Origin: an uncultured Porticoccus sp.
Lineage (GTDB): Bacteria; Pseudomonadota; Gammaproteobacteria; Pseudomonadales; Porticoccaceae
Direction: 5' to 3'
Length of the DNA stretch: 64,000 nt
NCBI RefSeq assembly: GCF_913061305.1
Contig: NZ_CAJXST010000001.1
Coordinates: forward strand, 1-64,000
How positions within the stretch are numbered: position 1 is the stretch's first letter; each line of letters starts with the position of its first letter. Both the position numbers and the translations under genes were made by a program. Below are positions 45,735 to 56,457 of the stretch, in pieces. A model generated the notes under the pieces. That model worked only from the letters and a program-made list of their open reading frames with translations. It made no database searches and was not told the origin of the DNA.

Positions 45735-47135
45735 TCAGACTGCATCAAATATCTTACCCGGATTCATGATGCCATTGGGATCGAACACCTGCTTGACCTG
45801 CCGCATCAGCTGCACTTCCGTGGCGGAGCGCGAGTATTCGAGGTAATCCTTCTTCAGTAAACCTACGCCGTGTTCGGCAGAAATACTACCGTTGAATTGC
45901 CCCACCAGTGCTGCGATCTGCTTGCTGGCCACGCTGCATTGCCCGGCGAACTGTTCCACGGGCAGGTCATCCGGTTTCAGAATGTTCAGGTGCAGGTTTC
46001 CATCGCCGATATGGCCGTACCAGACCAGCTCGAAGTCCGGGTATTCCCTGGCCGCCAGTGATTCCACCTCGGCAAGAAATTCCGGCATGCGCGAAACATT
46101 AACGCTGATATCATTTTTATAGGGCTTCCAGCGTGACAGGGTCTCCGACATATCCTCGCGCAACTTCCAGAGATTCTCCGCCTGGGAGAGGCTCTGGCTG
46201 ATGACGCCATCGAGCACCCAGCCCTCCATGACACAGGTTTCAAACAGCGACATCGCTTGATCCAGCTGAGTCTCGGACAGCGCCTCGAATTCCACCAGCG
46301 CATAAAACGGTGCTTCAGATTCAAAGGGTGCGGGCACCTCGCTGTGAGCCAATACTTTTTCCATACCGTTGTGGGTAAAGAATTCGAAGGCCGTCAGCTC
46401 CATGCCATCGTTGTAGGTTTTCAGGACATCGATAATGCTGGGGAAATCCACCACCCCCAACACCAGCACACTCAACTCCTTTGGTGGCCGGGTGAGCCCA
46501 ATGGTGGCCTCGGTGATGATGCCCAAAGTGCCCTCGGAACCAATAAACAGGTGCCGGAAGTCCAGGCCCGTGTTGTTTTTCACCAGGCCGTGATTCAGTT
46601 CGAGGATATCGCCATTGCCACTGACCACCTTCAGACCAAGCACCCAGTTGCGGGTCATGCCGTAGCGAATGACTTTGATACCGCCGGCATTGGTCGCAAT
46701 ATTGCCGCCAATCTGGCTGGAACCGGTCGAGGCGAAATCAACCGGATAGAATAATCCCTGTTGCTCGGCAAACGCCTGTAACTGCTGGGTGATCATGCCC
46801 GCCTGCACCGTGACACTGCGGTCAATGGCATTGAATGCCACCACCTCGTTCATCCGGTCCAGCACCAGGACGATCTCACCGTTCAGGGCCACAGCCCCGC
46901 CACTGAGACCCGTGCGACCGCCGGAGGGAACCACGGCGATGCGCTCGACATTGGCCAGCTGAATAATGGCCTGCACCTCCTCGGTGCTCCCCGGCAATAC
47001 CACGACGCCAGGTGACGGCGACCAGAGAGTCGTGCGATCGACACCGTACTGCTGAAATGAAGCTTCATCCGTCAACACACGCTGCTGACCGACAATCTCA
47101 CGTAATTTCTCAATGACCGGGGGGGCGACAGTCAT
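45735..47135 (-). CDS. FAD-binding oxidoreductase, D-2-hydroxyglutarate dehydrogenase-like
   Basis: 466 residues of the GlcD/D-lactate dehydrogenase family. The FAD_binding_4 domain contains VVPSGGRTGLSGGAV and TGSSQIGGNIATNAGG; the C-terminal oxidase domain has YGHIGDGNLHLNI and SAEHGVG metal/substrate segments. It is divergent from serA. SerA reduces 2-oxoglutarate to D-2-hydroxyglutarate while oxidising phosphoglycerate, and a flavoprotein beside serA in pseudomonads returns it to 2-oxoglutarate; the same role is inferred. The ATG ending at 47135 has GGAGG upstream. Confidence 0.86.
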   Translation of the reverse strand: MTVAPPVIEKLREIVGQQRVLTDEASFQQYGVDRTTLWSPSPGVVVLPGSTEEVQAIIQLANVERIAVVPSGGRTGLSGGAVALNGEIVLVLDRMNEVVAFNAIDRSVTVQAGMITQQLQAFAEQQGLFYPVDFASTGSSQIGGNIATNAGGIKVIRYGMTRNWVLGLKVVSGNGDILELNHGLVKNNTGLDFRHLFIGSEGTLGIITEATIGLTRPPKELSVLVLGVVDFPSIIDVLKTYNDGMELTAFEFFTHNGMEKVLAHSEVPAPFESEAPFYALVEFEALSETQLDQAMSLFETCVMEGWVLDGVISQSLSQAENLWKLREDMSETLSRWKPYKNDISVNVSRMPEFLAEVESLAAREYPDFELVWYGHIGDGNLHLNILKPDDLPVEQFAGQCSVASKQIAALVGQFNGSISAEHGVGLLKKDYLEYSRSATEVQLMRQVKQVFDPNGIMNPGKIFDAV

Positions 47136-47237
47136 CTGGGGGACCTCCACAAAAAGGGGCAGTTATCGAAGGGCGTGCATGGTATCATAGCCGCCTTTTT
47201 TTCAGGTAGCAGTACGGGCCACCCAACCGAGGAGTGT

Positions 47238-48467
47238 ATGGTCAATTTTTCTCTCAATAAGTCCAAGATCAAATTTCTCCTGCTTGAGGGCGTGCATCCC
47301 TCTGCGGTAGAGACACTCAAAGCTTCTGGCTACAGCAACGTCGAGTATCTTAAAGCGGCGCTGTCAGAAGAACAGCTGATCGAAAAGATCCGGGACTTCC
47401 ACTTCGTCGGGATTCGCTCCCGCACCCAGCTCAACCGCCAGGTATTTGAAGCCGCCAGACGGTTGATCGGCGTAGGCTGTTTCTGCATCGGCACCAACCA
47501 GGTGGATCTGCAGGCAGCCACAGAGCACGGCATAGTGGTATTTAACGCGCCCTATTCCAATACCCGCAGCGTCGCAGAACTGATTATTGCTGAAACCATC
47601 ATGCTGATGCGGGGCATTCCCGAAAAGAATGCCGCTGCCCACCGCGGTGACTGGCTCAAAACAGCCACGGCCTCTCACGAAGTACGGGGCAAAACCCTCG
47701 GCATTGTTGGTTACGGCAATATCGGCAGTCAGCTCAGCGTCATGGCCGAATCCATGGGCATGCGGGTGAAGTTTTACGATGTTGTCACCAAGCTCCCCCT
47801 GGGCAATGCCGAACAGGTCGGTTCTCTCAGGGAGCTATTGGAACTGGCCGATGTGGTTTCACTCCATGTGCCCGACAACCCCGCCACGCGCAACATGATT
47901 CGTGCCGAACAGCTTGCTGCCATGAAAACCGGCGCCATCCTGATCAATGCCGCACGCGGCAAAGTAGTGGATATTGATGCTCTCTGCGACCGGCTGGAAA
48001 GCAAACAACTCGGTGGTGCAGCAATTGATGTTTTCCCGGTTGAACCGAAGTCCAACCAGGAAGAATTCGTTTCGCCACTGCGCAAGTATGACAATGTCAT
48101 ACTGACACCGCACATCGGCGGCTCCACCCAGGAAGCGCAGGAAAATATTGGCCTGGAAGTTGCGGAAAAGCTGGTCAGGTACAGCGATACCGGTGCCACC
48201 ATCAGCGCTGTCAACTTTCCCCAGGTGTCGCTGCCTTCCCACAGTGGTGCCCACCGCCTGTTGCACGTGCACCACAATGTGCCGGGCGTTATGACGGCCA
48301 TCAACCATGTGTTTTCCGACAACAATATCAATGTCAGCAGCCAATACCTGCAGACCAATGAGTCCGTGGGCTATGTGGTGCTGGATGTGGACAGGGAATA
48401 CAGTGATGTGGCGCTGAAGGCGTTAAAAGCCATTGATGGCACCATTCGCTGCCGGGTATTGTTCTAG
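47238..48467 (+). CDS. serA: D-3-phosphoglycerate dehydrogenase
   Basis: 409 residues; first step of serine synthesis. LGIVGYGNIGSQLSVMAESMGM is the NAD loop, INAARGKVVDIDAL and LTPHIGGSTQEAQENIG hold the catalytic Arg/His region, and residues 340-409 form an ACT domain for serine feedback. Start ATG at 47238 follows GAGGAG. Divergent from the D-2-hydroxyglutarate-dehydrogenase-like gene with about 100 bp between the starts. Confidence 0.96.
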   Translation: MVNFSLNKSKIKFLLLEGVHPSAVETLKASGYSNVEYLKAALSEEQLIEKIRDFHFVGIRSRTQLNRQVFEAARRLIGVGCFCIGTNQVDLQAATEHGIVVFNAPYSNTRSVAELIIAETIMLMRGIPEKNAAAHRGDWLKTATASHEVRGKTLGIVGYGNIGSQLSVMAESMGMRVKFYDVVTKLPLGNAEQVGSLRELLELADVVSLHVPDNPATRNMIRAEQLAAMKTGAILINAARGKVVDIDALCDRLESKQLGGAAIDVFPVEPKSNQEEFVSPLRKYDNVILTPHIGGSTQEAQENIGLEVAEKLVRYSDTGATISAVNFPQVSLPSHSGAHRLLHVHHNVPGVMTAINHVFSDNNINVSSQYLQTNESVGYVVLDVDREYSDVALKALKAIDGTIRCRVLF

Positions 48468-48473
48468 GATCTC

Positions 48474-48516
48474 ACCAGAGACCGGTGGATACCGACCTGT
48501 CGGGTCTACCGGTTCT
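48474..48516. terminator. Stem-loop between convergent serA and hydrolase genes
   Basis: ACCGGTGGATACCGA pairs imperfectly with TCGGGTCTACCGGT around an ACCTG loop, with TTCTTCTC following on the plus strand. Its place between two convergent stops suggests a bidirectional terminator, but the T tract is weak. Confidence 0.45.
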
Positions 48517-48533
48517 TCTCACTACTCTGCCGC

Positions 48534-49532
48534 CTACCCCTCACCGAGCGACTTGAATACCCGGTCGCGCATGTAATCGACCTCATTGACCAGATGGTGC
48601 CGGGCACCGGGGATCAATACCAGTTCAAAGTTGGGGAATTTTTTGCGGATCGACGCCACGTTATAGCGCCAGTCCACCGTTCCGTCACAGTCGCCCTGGA
48701 CCACCTTTATCGGGTAATCACTGGGCGGCAGCGCGGCAAATTCCTCAGTCCAGCGCTTCATTGATGCCACCCATTCAATGGGAATGTAGTTGTACTGCAG
48801 CGGATCATTGTTGATCAGAAACTCGTTAAATGCCTCGTTGGTCGTATTGGGACGGAATGTCCGGGATACTTTTTTCAGTACCCGGTGAAACAGCTTGTAG
48901 GTACGCAGACTTTTCATCCACTCCCTGGGCCGGATGAGTGGCGCCAGCACAGTGACCGCAGTGAGATCATTCGGGTAGTGGTAGGGTTTGGCCGCCATGA
49001 CATACTTCATCAGAATAGCGCCTCCCGTGCTTTGACCAATCCCTTTCCAGGGTCTGGGAAAACTGCTCACGCATTTTTGCAACAGGTCGGAAAACACATC
49101 CACGTAGCGATCAAAACTGTCGATACTGACTCGCTCGCCACTGGACAGGCCATGCCCCGGCAGATCAAATGCCACCACTGCATAACCCCGCTGCAGCAGG
49201 TAGTGAATCAAATGGCCATAAAGCCCGACATGATCAAAGTAACCGTGCACCAACAGGTAGGTGCCACGCGGACTCTCCGGTAACCAGTAATGGGTGGCCA
49301 GCTGGAAATCGCCGGAGGCGAAGGTCCCCATGCAATGCCTGACCGCCGTCAAGGAGTCTGGCAGTATCAGCCCGTAGTGACGCAGGTAAGCCATTTCGTC
49401 CGGCGTCTTGTCCCGCCGATCCTGCTCAGAGTCGAATGACAGCGGCAACAAGCCGCTGCCCACGCGTTCCAGCAGAGCATTGGGTAAGGACTCTCGAGTG
49501 TCAGTCACGCAGGGCAACTGAGTGTCACCCAT
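48534..49532 (-). CDS. Alpha/beta hydrolase, lysophospholipase-like
   Basis: 332 residues without a signal peptide. LLVHGYFDHVGLYGHLI is the oxyanion region, FDLPGHGLSSGE a typical lysophospholipase segment, GIGQSTGGAIL the nucleophile elbow, QGDCDGTVDW the acid region and PGARHHLVNE the catalytic histidine. It likely hydrolyses monoacyl lipids. It overlaps the DUF2798 gene by 8 bp. Confidence 0.86.
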   Translation of the reverse strand: MGDTQLPCVTDTRESLPNALLERVGSGLLPLSFDSEQDRRDKTPDEMAYLRHYGLILPDSLTAVRHCMGTFASGDFQLATHYWLPESPRGTYLLVHGYFDHVGLYGHLIHYLLQRGYAVVAFDLPGHGLSSGERVSIDSFDRYVDVFSDLLQKCVSSFPRPWKGIGQSTGGAILMKYVMAAKPYHYPNDLTAVTVLAPLIRPREWMKSLRTYKLFHRVLKKVSRTFRPNTTNEAFNEFLINNDPLQYNYIPIEWVASMKRWTEEFAALPPSDYPIKVVQGDCDGTVDWRYNVASIRKKFPNFELVLIPGARHHLVNEVDYMRDRVFKSLGEG

Positions 49533-49755
49533 CTTTTTTAATCACCAGACTGACCAGCCTGCTCACCAGGGGCGCCACCACCAGCACCGCCGGGAACGCA
49601 ACCACAAAGGCAAAACCCCAAGCGTGAAGCCAAATCTGCAGTATATTGTCCACCAGACCGACATTAAAAATACTGATCACTAGCGACATCAGACAGGACA
49701 TCAGCCCTGCCATGAAAAAGGCAAACACCAGGTGCTGATACTTTCTAGGAATCAT
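49525..49755 (-). CDS. DUF2798 family two-helix membrane protein
   Basis: 76 residues with two membrane helices, matching DUF2798 (RKYQHLVFAFFMAGLMSCLMSL and WGFAFVVAFPAVLVVAPLV). Function unknown. I start at the ATG ending at 49755, 7 bp after GAGG. Its end overlaps the hydrolase start by 8 bp, so the two are coupled. Confidence 0.82.
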   Translation of the reverse strand: MIPRKYQHLVFAFFMAGLMSCLMSLVISIFNVGLVDNILQIWLHAWGFAFVVAFPAVLVVAPLVSRLVSLVIKKDG

Positions 49756-49857
49756 TGGCACCACCTCTTCTACTCACCTGTGGTGGACGGCTATCGATTG
49801 CCATGGTGAGCAATCGACCAAAAGCTGAATAGCACGGTGACATCATTGTACCGTCGC

Positions 49858-50922
49858 CTAATTGACCTGGGGATCCAGTTCGCCACACTGGTAGCGCTCG
49901 GACATTTTATCCAGACTGTACGGCCTGATTTTGCCAGCATTACCCGCCGTACCGAAGGACTCATAGCGGGCCACACAAATCTCTCTCATGGCATCCGTGC
50001 TCGCCTTCAGGTATTTGCGCGGATCAAACTCGGATTTATGACTGGCGAGAAAGCGGCGCACCGCACCCGTAGAGGCCAGTCGCAAGTCAGTATCTATATT
50101 GATTTTGCGCACCCCGTACTTGATACCCTCAACAATTTCCTCCACTGGCACACCGTAGGTTTCCGCAATATCGCCGCCAAACTCGTTAATGATCGCCAGC
50201 CAGTCCTGCGGCACAGAGGAGGAACCGTGCATCACCAGGTGGGTGTTGGGGATGCGGGCGTGAATCGCCTTGATTCGCTCGATAGCGAGGATATCGCCCG
50301 TGGGCGGACGGGAAAACTTGTATGCCCCATGGGACGTACCAATAGCAATTGCCAGCGCATCGACTGCGGTTCGCGACACGAAATCCGCGGCTTCCTCCGG
50401 GTCCGTCAACATCTGCTCATGGGACAACATGCCCTCGGCACCGACACCATCTTCCTCGCCGGCCTGGCCAGTTTCGAGCGACCCCAGACACCCCAGCTCA
50501 CCCTCGACGGAAACTCCGCCAGCATGCGCCATGTCCACTACACGCCGCGTGACGTCAACATTGTAATCATAGGAGGCCGGTGTCTTGCCGTCTTCTTGAA
50601 GAGAGCCATCCATCATCACCGAGCTGAAACCCAGCTGGATAGACCGCTGGCAGATTGCCGGGCTGGTGCCATGATCCTGATGCATGCAGACCGGTATATG
50701 AGGAAACTCCTCAATCGCCGCCAGAATCAGGTGGCGCAAAAAAGGCGCTCCAGCGTATTTGCGCGCACCGGCAGAAGCCTGCACGATCACCGGGGAGTCC
50801 GTCTGATCGGCCGCCTCCATAATGGCGCGCATCTGTTCCAGGTTGTTGACATTGAATGCCGGCACACCATAGCTGTGCTCAGCAGCATGGTCCAGCAACT
50901 GTCGCAGTGAAATAAGTGCCAT
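49858..50922 (-). CDS. fba: Class II fructose-bisphosphate aldolase
   Basis: 354 residues, Calvin-cycle subtype. [26 protein letters not shown] opens the protein; [10 protein letters not shown] and [12 protein letters not shown] carry metal and active-site residues, and [10 protein letters not shown] the phosphate loop. It acts in glycolysis/gluconeogenesis and closes the tkt-epd-pgk-fba block. Confidence 0.96.
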   Translation of the reverse strand: MALISLRQLLDHAAEHSYGVPAFNVNNLEQMRAIMEAADQTDSPVIVQASAGARKYAGAPFLRHLILAAIEEFPHIPVCMHQDHGTSPAICQRSIQLGFSSVMMDGSLQEDGKTPASYDYNVDVTRRVVDMAHAGGVSVEGELGCLGSLETGQAGEEDGVGAEGMLSHEQMLTDPEEAADFVSRTAVDALAIAIGTSHGAYKFSRPPTGDILAIERIKAIHARIPNTHLVMHGSSSVPQDWLAIINEFGGDIAETYGVPVEEIVEGIKYGVRKINIDTDLRLASTGAVRRFLASHKSEFDPRKYLKASTDAMREICVARYESFGTAGNAGKIRPYSLDKMSERYQCGELDPQVN

Positions 50923-51010
50923 GTAATTATCCTTCCATCATATTTGGTTGCTTCCCGCCGGGGAGGCGCTTTTCAGCGCTCACCGGGTGCCGTGAAAAAT
51001 TGGCCTGGCG

Positions 51011-52180
51011 TCAAGAGATCGCACGCGACTCGAGTACCGCTACTGCGGGCAGGGTTTTACCTTCAACGTATTCCAGAAAGGCCCCCCCGCCCGTTGAAAT
51101 GTAGGAAACTCTGTCGGCAATGCCATATTTGTCAACCGCTGCCAGCGTATCGCCTCCGCCCGCTATCGAAAACCCGTCATTGCCGGCAATGGCATTGGCG
51201 ATGGCCTCGGTGCCGGCACCAAACTGGTCAAACTCAAAGACACCCACCGGGCCGTTCCAGATAATTGTACCTGCGCTTTTGAGTATTTCGGTCAACACCT
51301 CGATGGTATCCGGACCAATATCAAGGATCATATCGTCGTCCGCCACATCCGCCACTGCCTTGAGCGTCGCCTCGGCCGAGGCGGAAAATTCACTGGCGAC
51401 GACCACATCGCTGGGCAGTGGAATGTTTGTTTTTGCCATCAACTGTTTGGCCTCAGGCAGGAGGTCGTGCTCACAAAGAGACTTGCCGACGGGTAATCCC
51501 GACGCGGCCAGAAAGGTATTGGCAATACCACCCCCGACGATCAGCTGGTCCACCTTTTCAGACAGTGTTTCAAGTACAGTCAGCTTCGTGGAAACCTTGG
51601 CACCTCCCACAATAGCCACCAGCGGACGGGCGGGATTGGCCAGTGCCTTTTCCAGTGCCTCCAGTTCTCCCGCCAGCAATGGACCGGCACAGGCCAGTGG
51701 AGCGAACATTGCAACACCGTGGGTGGAAGCCTGGGCGCGGTGAGCCGTGCCGAAGGCATCCATGACAAAAATATCACAAAGAGATGCATAGGCTTTCGCC
51801 AGCATCTCATCATCCTTTTTCTCGCCGGCGTTAAAGCGCACATTCTCCAGCAATATCAATTGCCCCTCTGCCATCTCAACACCCTTTTGCCAATCGCGAA
51901 CAAGCGGGATCTCTCGCCCCAGCAAAACGCCCAACCGATCGGCCACCGGTTGCAGTGAAAACTCGGCATCAAACTGCCCTTCGACCGGACGCCCCAGATG
52001 GGACATCAGGATGACCGTGGCACCGGCCTGGAGCGCCAATTCAATAGTGGGTAGTGTTGCCCGCAACCTGGCATCGGATGTGACAACGCCATCGCGGATA
52101 GGGACATTGAGATCTTCACGAATCAGCACCCGTTTGCCTGCCAGGTTCAGATCCGTCATCTTGAGTACATTCAATGGCAT
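51011..52180 (-). CDS. pgk: Phosphoglycerate kinase
   Basis: 389 residues. [30 protein letters not shown] and [12 protein letters not shown] lie in the two domains, and [12 protein letters not shown] and GGGDTLAAV near the C-terminus bind nucleotide. It makes ATP from 1,3-bisphosphoglycerate. Same strand and order as E. coli epd-pgk-fbaA. Confidence 0.97.
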   Translation of the reverse strand: MPLNVLKMTDLNLAGKRVLIREDLNVPIRDGVVTSDARLRATLPTIELALQAGATVILMSHLGRPVEGQFDAEFSLQPVADRLGVLLGREIPLVRDWQKGVEMAEGQLILLENVRFNAGEKKDDEMLAKAYASLCDIFVMDAFGTAHRAQASTHGVAMFAPLACAGPLLAGELEALEKALANPARPLVAIVGGAKVSTKLTVLETLSEKVDQLIVGGGIANTFLAASGLPVGKSLCEHDLLPEAKQLMAKTNIPLPSDVVVASEFSASAEATLKAVADVADDDMILDIGPDTIEVLTEILKSAGTIIWNGPVGVFEFDQFGAGTEAIANAIAGNDGFSIAGGGDTLAAVDKYGIADRVSYISTGGGAFLEYVEGKTLPAVAVLESRAIS

Positions 52181-52215
52181 GGTGATTACCCTGTCTCTGT
52201 TTGCAGTATTTCAGG

Positions 52216-53238
52216 TTATTTGGGTCCGGAAATGGACAGCCAGTGGTTCACCAGCTCTACCATCCGGTTGGCGTAGCCCCACTCGTTATCAAACCAGAGC
52301 AGCACTTTTACCAGACGCCGCTGACTGACCCTGGTCTGTCCCGCGTCCACGATACCGCTGCGCGGATCATGATTGAAATCACAGGAGGCCAGCGGCTCTT
52401 CGGTATAACCGAGAATACCGGCCAGTTCAGTGTCAGCGACATCCGCGAGCACCCGGTTTATGGTGGCGACATCGACGTCGGTGTTGAGCAATATGGAAAG
52501 ATCAATTGCAGACACATTCAACGTGGGAACACGCATCGCCTGGGCTTCAAAACGGCCCTTGAGTTCCGGCAACAGGCGGTCGATGCCTCGCGCCAACTGG
52601 GTGTCCACCGGAATAATGGATTGCATCGCGGCACGGGTCTTACGCAAGTCCGTATGATGGTAGGCATCGATAACGGGCTGGTCATTCATGGCCGAGTGAA
52701 TCGTGGTGATCACCCCGCCCTCTACCCCAAATGCCTGATGCAGGGTTTTAATCACCGGGATCACGCAATTGGTGGAACAGGAGGCATTGGATATTACCGT
52801 CTCTTCACCGGTCAGGATCCCTTCGTTGACACCCAGCACGATGGTGGCATCAACGGTTGCTTCAGCCGGCTGGGAAAACAACACTTTCTTTGCCCCCGAA
52901 CGCAGATGCCCCTCGGCAGTCTGACGATCAGTGAACGTGCCGCTGCATTCCAGCACCACATCCACTCCCAGTTCACCCCAGGGAAGGCTGGCGATATCCT
53001 CACGGTGATAGACCGAAATGGCATCGCCATTGACGGTCAGGGTGTCGCCCTGAATCTCTACCGTACCGGGAAACCGGCCATGGGTGGAGTCGTATTTGGT
53101 CAGGTGGGCGATGGTCTTGCAGTCAGCTGGCTCGTTGATGGCTATGACCTGGATGCGTTCGCGAGATCCGGACTCATAGAGTGCCCGCAGGACCGAACGG
53201 CCTATTCGGCCATAGCCATTAATTGCCACACGAATCAT
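52216..53238 (-). CDS. epd: D-erythrose-4-phosphate dehydrogenase (GAPDH family)
   Basis: 340 residues of the GAPDH fold: [19 protein letters not shown] binds NAD and [13 protein letters not shown] contains the catalytic cysteine. Features closer to Epd than to glycolytic GAPDH are [34 protein letters not shown] and the C-terminal [18 protein letters not shown]. The tkt-epd-pgk-fba order also supports Epd, which feeds pyridoxal phosphate synthesis. A dual role as GAPDH cannot be excluded. Confidence 0.85.
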   Translation of the reverse strand: MIRVAINGYGRIGRSVLRALYESGSRERIQVIAINEPADCKTIAHLTKYDSTHGRFPGTVEIQGDTLTVNGDAISVYHREDIASLPWGELGVDVVLECSGTFTDRQTAEGHLRSGAKKVLFSQPAEATVDATIVLGVNEGILTGEETVISNASCSTNCVIPVIKTLHQAFGVEGGVITTIHSAMNDQPVIDAYHHTDLRKTRAAMQSIIPVDTQLARGIDRLLPELKGRFEAQAMRVPTLNVSAIDLSILLNTDVDVATINRVLADVADTELAGILGYTEEPLASCDFNHDPRSGIVDAGQTRVSQRRLVKVLLWFDNEWGYANRMVELVNHWLSISGPK

Positions 53239-53277
53239 CGAGCTGAACTCTCCTTCACCGGGGGTGCAACATCCCGC

Positions 53278-55272
53278 TTACAACACGGCTTTGACAGCTT
53301 CAACCACGTTCTCCACGGTGAAACCAAACTGTTTCATCAACTGATCGCCGGGAGCAGACTCCCCAAAGGTAGACATGCCAACCACCCTGCCATCGAGACC
53401 AACATACTTATACCAGTAATCCCGGTGCCCCGCTTCCACGGCTACCCGCACTCTGACTTGAGGCGGCAGCACACTGTCCCGGTAAGCAGAGTCCTGGGCA
53501 TCAAATAACTCGGCACAGGGCATGGAGACAACCCTGACCGCCACCCCGTTACTTCTCAACTCTCCGGCAGCATCCATGGCCAGTGACACCTCTGAACCCG
53601 TCGCAATCAATATTGCCTTGGGCTTGCCATCGCAATCTTTCAGCACATAACCACCGCGCTGTATATTGTTCAGTTGAGCTTCGGATCGCGACATCGGAAC
53701 CAGACCCTGTCGGGAAAAGACCAAAGCACTTGGCCCGTTCTTGCGAACAATTGCCTGTTTCCAGCTCACCGCTGCCTCCACGGTATCGCAGGGGCGCCAG
53801 GTGTGTAGATTGGGCGTTGCCCGAAGAGCTGTGAGCTGCTCCACCGGCTGATGGGTGGGGCCATCTTCGCCCAGCCCGATGGAATCGTGGGTATAAACAA
53901 AAATGCTTCGCTGTTTCATCAAGGCAGCCATACGCACCGCATTCCGGGCGTATTCCATGAACATCAGGAACGTGGCGCCATACACGACAAAGCCACCGTG
54001 CAGCACAAGGCCATTCATGATGGCGCTCATACCAAATTCGCGAACACCGTAATACAGGTAGTTACCTGACGCATCGTCAGCGGTGATGCCCTGGCAACCG
54101 GACCACAATGTGAGGTTGGATCCTGCCAGGTCTGCAGAACCGCCCAGCAGTTCAGGCAACAGCGGCCCAAACGCATTGAGACAGTTTTGCGAGGCTTTGC
54201 GGGAGGCCACTTTCTCCATGGCTTGCTGACACTGGTGAATATAGGCATCGGCCTGATCAATAAATGTCGCCGGCAACTCTCCTTTGACGCGTCTGATCAA
54301 TTCAGCGGCCAAATCCGGGTGTGCAACACGGTAGCGCTCGAGCTTCTCCTGCCAGTCAGACTGGGCCTTACTGCCCTTTTCACAGGCATTCCAGCCACGA
54401 TAAATCTCGTCTGGCACATCAAAGGGGCCATGATTCCATTGCAGTTGTTTGCGGGCCAATGAAATTTCGTCAGCACCCAGAGGGGCCCCGTGACAATCTT
54501 CCTTACCCTGCTTGTTCGGCGACCCAAAACCGATGATCGTTTTACAGCAAATCAGGGTAGGCTTTTCTTCATCCATCCTGGCGATTTCGATGGCGGCCTT
54601 GATGGCGGCCGCATCATGACCATCCACATCAGGGATCACCTGCCAACCATAGGCCTCAAAACGGGCCGGCGTGTTATCGGTAAACCAGCCATCCACCTCA
54701 CCATCAATGGAAATGCCATTGTCATCGTAGAAGGCAATCAGCTTACCCAGCTTGTGAGTCCCCGCCAGAGAACTGACCTCATGGGATATACCCTCCATCA
54801 GGCAGCCATCACCGAGAAAACAGTAGGTGTAGTGGTCGACGATATCGTGACCCGGACGGTTAAACTGGGCTGCCAGAATTTTCTCCGCAAAAGCCATACC
54901 CACGGCATTGCTAAGCCCCTGCCCCAACGGCCCCGTGGTGGTTTCGACACCCGGCGCATAGCCATATTCCGGATGACCCGGCGTTTTTGAATGCAGCTGG
55001 CGAAAATTTTTCAATTCATCCAGTGGCAGGTCGTAGCCGGTCAGATGCAACAGAGAGTACAGCAACATGGAGCCGTGGCCATTGGACAAGACAAAGCGGT
55101 CGCGGTTAGCCCAGGAGGGATCGGCCGGGTTGTGTACCAGGTAGTCGTTCCACAACACTTCGGCGATATCTGCCATCCCCATGGGAGCACCGGGGTGACC
55201 GCTATTGGCTTGTTGAACTGCGTCCATACTCAGGGCGCGGATGGCATTGGCTAGATCACGTCTGGAAGGCAT
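53278..55272 (-). CDS. tkt: Transketolase
   Basis: 664 residues; thiamine-diphosphate enzyme of the pentose phosphate pathway. [35 protein letters not shown] and [15 protein letters not shown] bind cofactor, and [22 protein letters not shown] is in the pyrimidine domain. The ATG ending at 55272 gives [17 protein letters not shown]; a 27-codon upstream extension is unlikely. Divergent from the ArsR-type regulator gene. Confidence 0.97.
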   Translation of the reverse strand: MPSRRDLANAIRALSMDAVQQANSGHPGAPMGMADIAEVLWNDYLVHNPADPSWANRDRFVLSNGHGSMLLYSLLHLTGYDLPLDELKNFRQLHSKTPGHPEYGYAPGVETTTGPLGQGLSNAVGMAFAEKILAAQFNRPGHDIVDHYTYCFLGDGCLMEGISHEVSSLAGTHKLGKLIAFYDDNGISIDGEVDGWFTDNTPARFEAYGWQVIPDVDGHDAAAIKAAIEIARMDEEKPTLICCKTIIGFGSPNKQGKEDCHGAPLGADEISLARKQLQWNHGPFDVPDEIYRGWNACEKGSKAQSDWQEKLERYRVAHPDLAAELIRRVKGELPATFIDQADAYIHQCQQAMEKVASRKASQNCLNAFGPLLPELLGGSADLAGSNLTLWSGCQGITADDASGNYLYYGVREFGMSAIMNGLVLHGGFVVYGATFLMFMEYARNAVRMAALMKQRSIFVYTHDSIGLGEDGPTHQPVEQLTALRATPNLHTWRPCDTVEAAVSWKQAIVRKNGPSALVFSRQGLVPMSRSEAQLNNIQRGGYVLKDCDGKPKAILIATGSEVSLAMDAAGELRSNGVAVRVVSMPCAELFDAQDSAYRDSVLPPQVRVRVAVEAGHRDYWYKYVGLDGRVVGMSTFGESAPGDQLMKQFGFTVENVVEAVKAVL

Positions 55273-55366
55273 TTGAAACTGGCTCCTGGAGGGCAAATCG
55301 GGGGAAATCGAAAGGGGCGCTATTTTCTCGCACTCGCGCTGCACAGTAAACAACCAATAGCATGCT

Positions 55367-55398
55367 ATATCTATATCTAATTTTTTTGATATAGATAT
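55367..55398. promoter_or_regulatory. 11-bp perfect inverted repeat upstream of the methyl-cycle regulator
   Basis: ATATCTATATC (55367-55377) and GATATAGATAT (55388-55398) are perfect inverted copies separated by 10 bp, ending 24 bp before the start of the ArsR-type gene. ArsR-family regulators bind such palindromes as dimers, so this is the likely autoregulatory operator; it also lies between the divergent tkt and metK units. Confidence 0.65.
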
Positions 55399-55421
55399 TC
55401 GGCTATGTTAAAGTCGCCCCC

Positions 55422-56426
55422 ATGATGACCAGCCTTCAATCCGCCACCCGGGAATCTACCGGGTCAGATACCGACTCACTGGCCGCTCTCTGCAAGGCGG
55501 CCGGTGATCCCCTGCGGGTGGATATTCTCAGGGTATTGCGTCACAACGCCTACGGCGTGCTGGAATTAAGTGAAATTCTGGATATTGGTCAGTCCGGGAT
55601 GAGCCATCATTTGAAGAGACTCACCAAAGCGGGCTTGACGGCTACCCGCAGGGAAGGCAATAGCATTTTTTACCGGCGTTCGCCGATACCGGACGAATCA
55701 CGACTTCAGTCATTACACCGCGCCCTGTTTGCCGCCATTGACCAGACTGAACCCAGCCTAAAATTGCAACAACGCATACAGCGCGTCAATGACGAGCGGA
55801 CCCGGGCATCAAGTGCTTTTTTTGAACAGAATGCAGACCGGTTTCACGTCAATCAGGATCTGATTGCCAGTTTCGATCAATACGGTGAGCCGGTCACGGA
55901 TTTCCTGGACGCGACACCGGGAATTCGTGGCACGGTACTTGAGATTGGCCCCGGGGAGGGCAGCTTTTTACCTGCGCTCTCCCTGCGCTTTGATCAGGTT
56001 ATTGCATTGGATTTATCGGCAGAAATGCTCCACCGCTCGCGCGAGTTAGCCGAAACACGCAATCTGGCAAATATACAATTTATCCACGGCGACACCGGGC
56101 TTGCTGTCGAGCATTCTCTCTACCCGGATTACATCACCCTTAACATGGTACTTCACCACACCCCGGATCCAGCGCTGATTTTTAAACATCTCGCCAAGCT
56201 CCTGGTACCGGGTGGAGCTTTGATCGTGACGGAGCTTTGTCATCACGATCAAAGCTGGGCCCGCGAAAGTTGCGGCGATCTATGGCTTGGCTTTGAGCCG
56301 GAGGATCTCAGCAGCTGGGCATCCGCTGCGGCCCTGACCGAAGGAGAAAGCCTGTTTCTGGCACAGCGCAATGGCTTTCAGGTTCAACTGAGACAATTTT
56401 TTAAACCCAATCCCAATCGGAAGTAG
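55422..56426 (+). CDS. ArsR-family regulator fused to a SAM-dependent methyltransferase (SahR-like)
   Basis: 334 residues. An N-terminal winged helix (about 18-88, DPLRVDILRVLRHNAYGVLELSEIL and SGMSHHLKRLTKAGL) is fused to a class I methyltransferase-like domain with motif I VLEIGPGEGSFLPAL at about 172-186. It sits directly upstream of metK-ahcY-metF. SahR, known from proteobacteria, is an ArsR-type repressor of S-adenosylmethionine-cycle genes that responds to S-adenosylhomocysteine; the fused domain would be a natural sensor for it. That assignment is inferred from fold and neighbours. Only 31 bp separate it from metK. Confidence 0.82.
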   Translation: MMTSLQSATRESTGSDTDSLAALCKAAGDPLRVDILRVLRHNAYGVLELSEILDIGQSGMSHHLKRLTKAGLTATRREGNSIFYRRSPIPDESRLQSLHRALFAAIDQTEPSLKLQQRIQRVNDERTRASSAFFEQNADRFHVNQDLIASFDQYGEPVTDFLDATPGIRGTVLEIGPGEGSFLPALSLRFDQVIALDLSAEMLHRSRELAETRNLANIQFIHGDTGLAVEHSLYPDYITLNMVLHHTPDPALIFKHLAKLLVPGGALIVTELCHHDQSWARESCGDLWLGFEPEDLSSWASAAALTEGESLFLAQRNGFQVQLRQFFKPNPNRK

Positions 56427-56457
56427 CTGAGGTTAATCAGCACAGGAACCACTACCT

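Noticed and set aside
49837-50910. 357-codon plus-strand frame opposite fba
   Set aside because: Antisense shadow of class II aldolase, no domain seen.
52201-53508. 435-codon plus-strand frame opposite epd
   Set aside because: Antisense shadow of a clear GAPDH-family gene.
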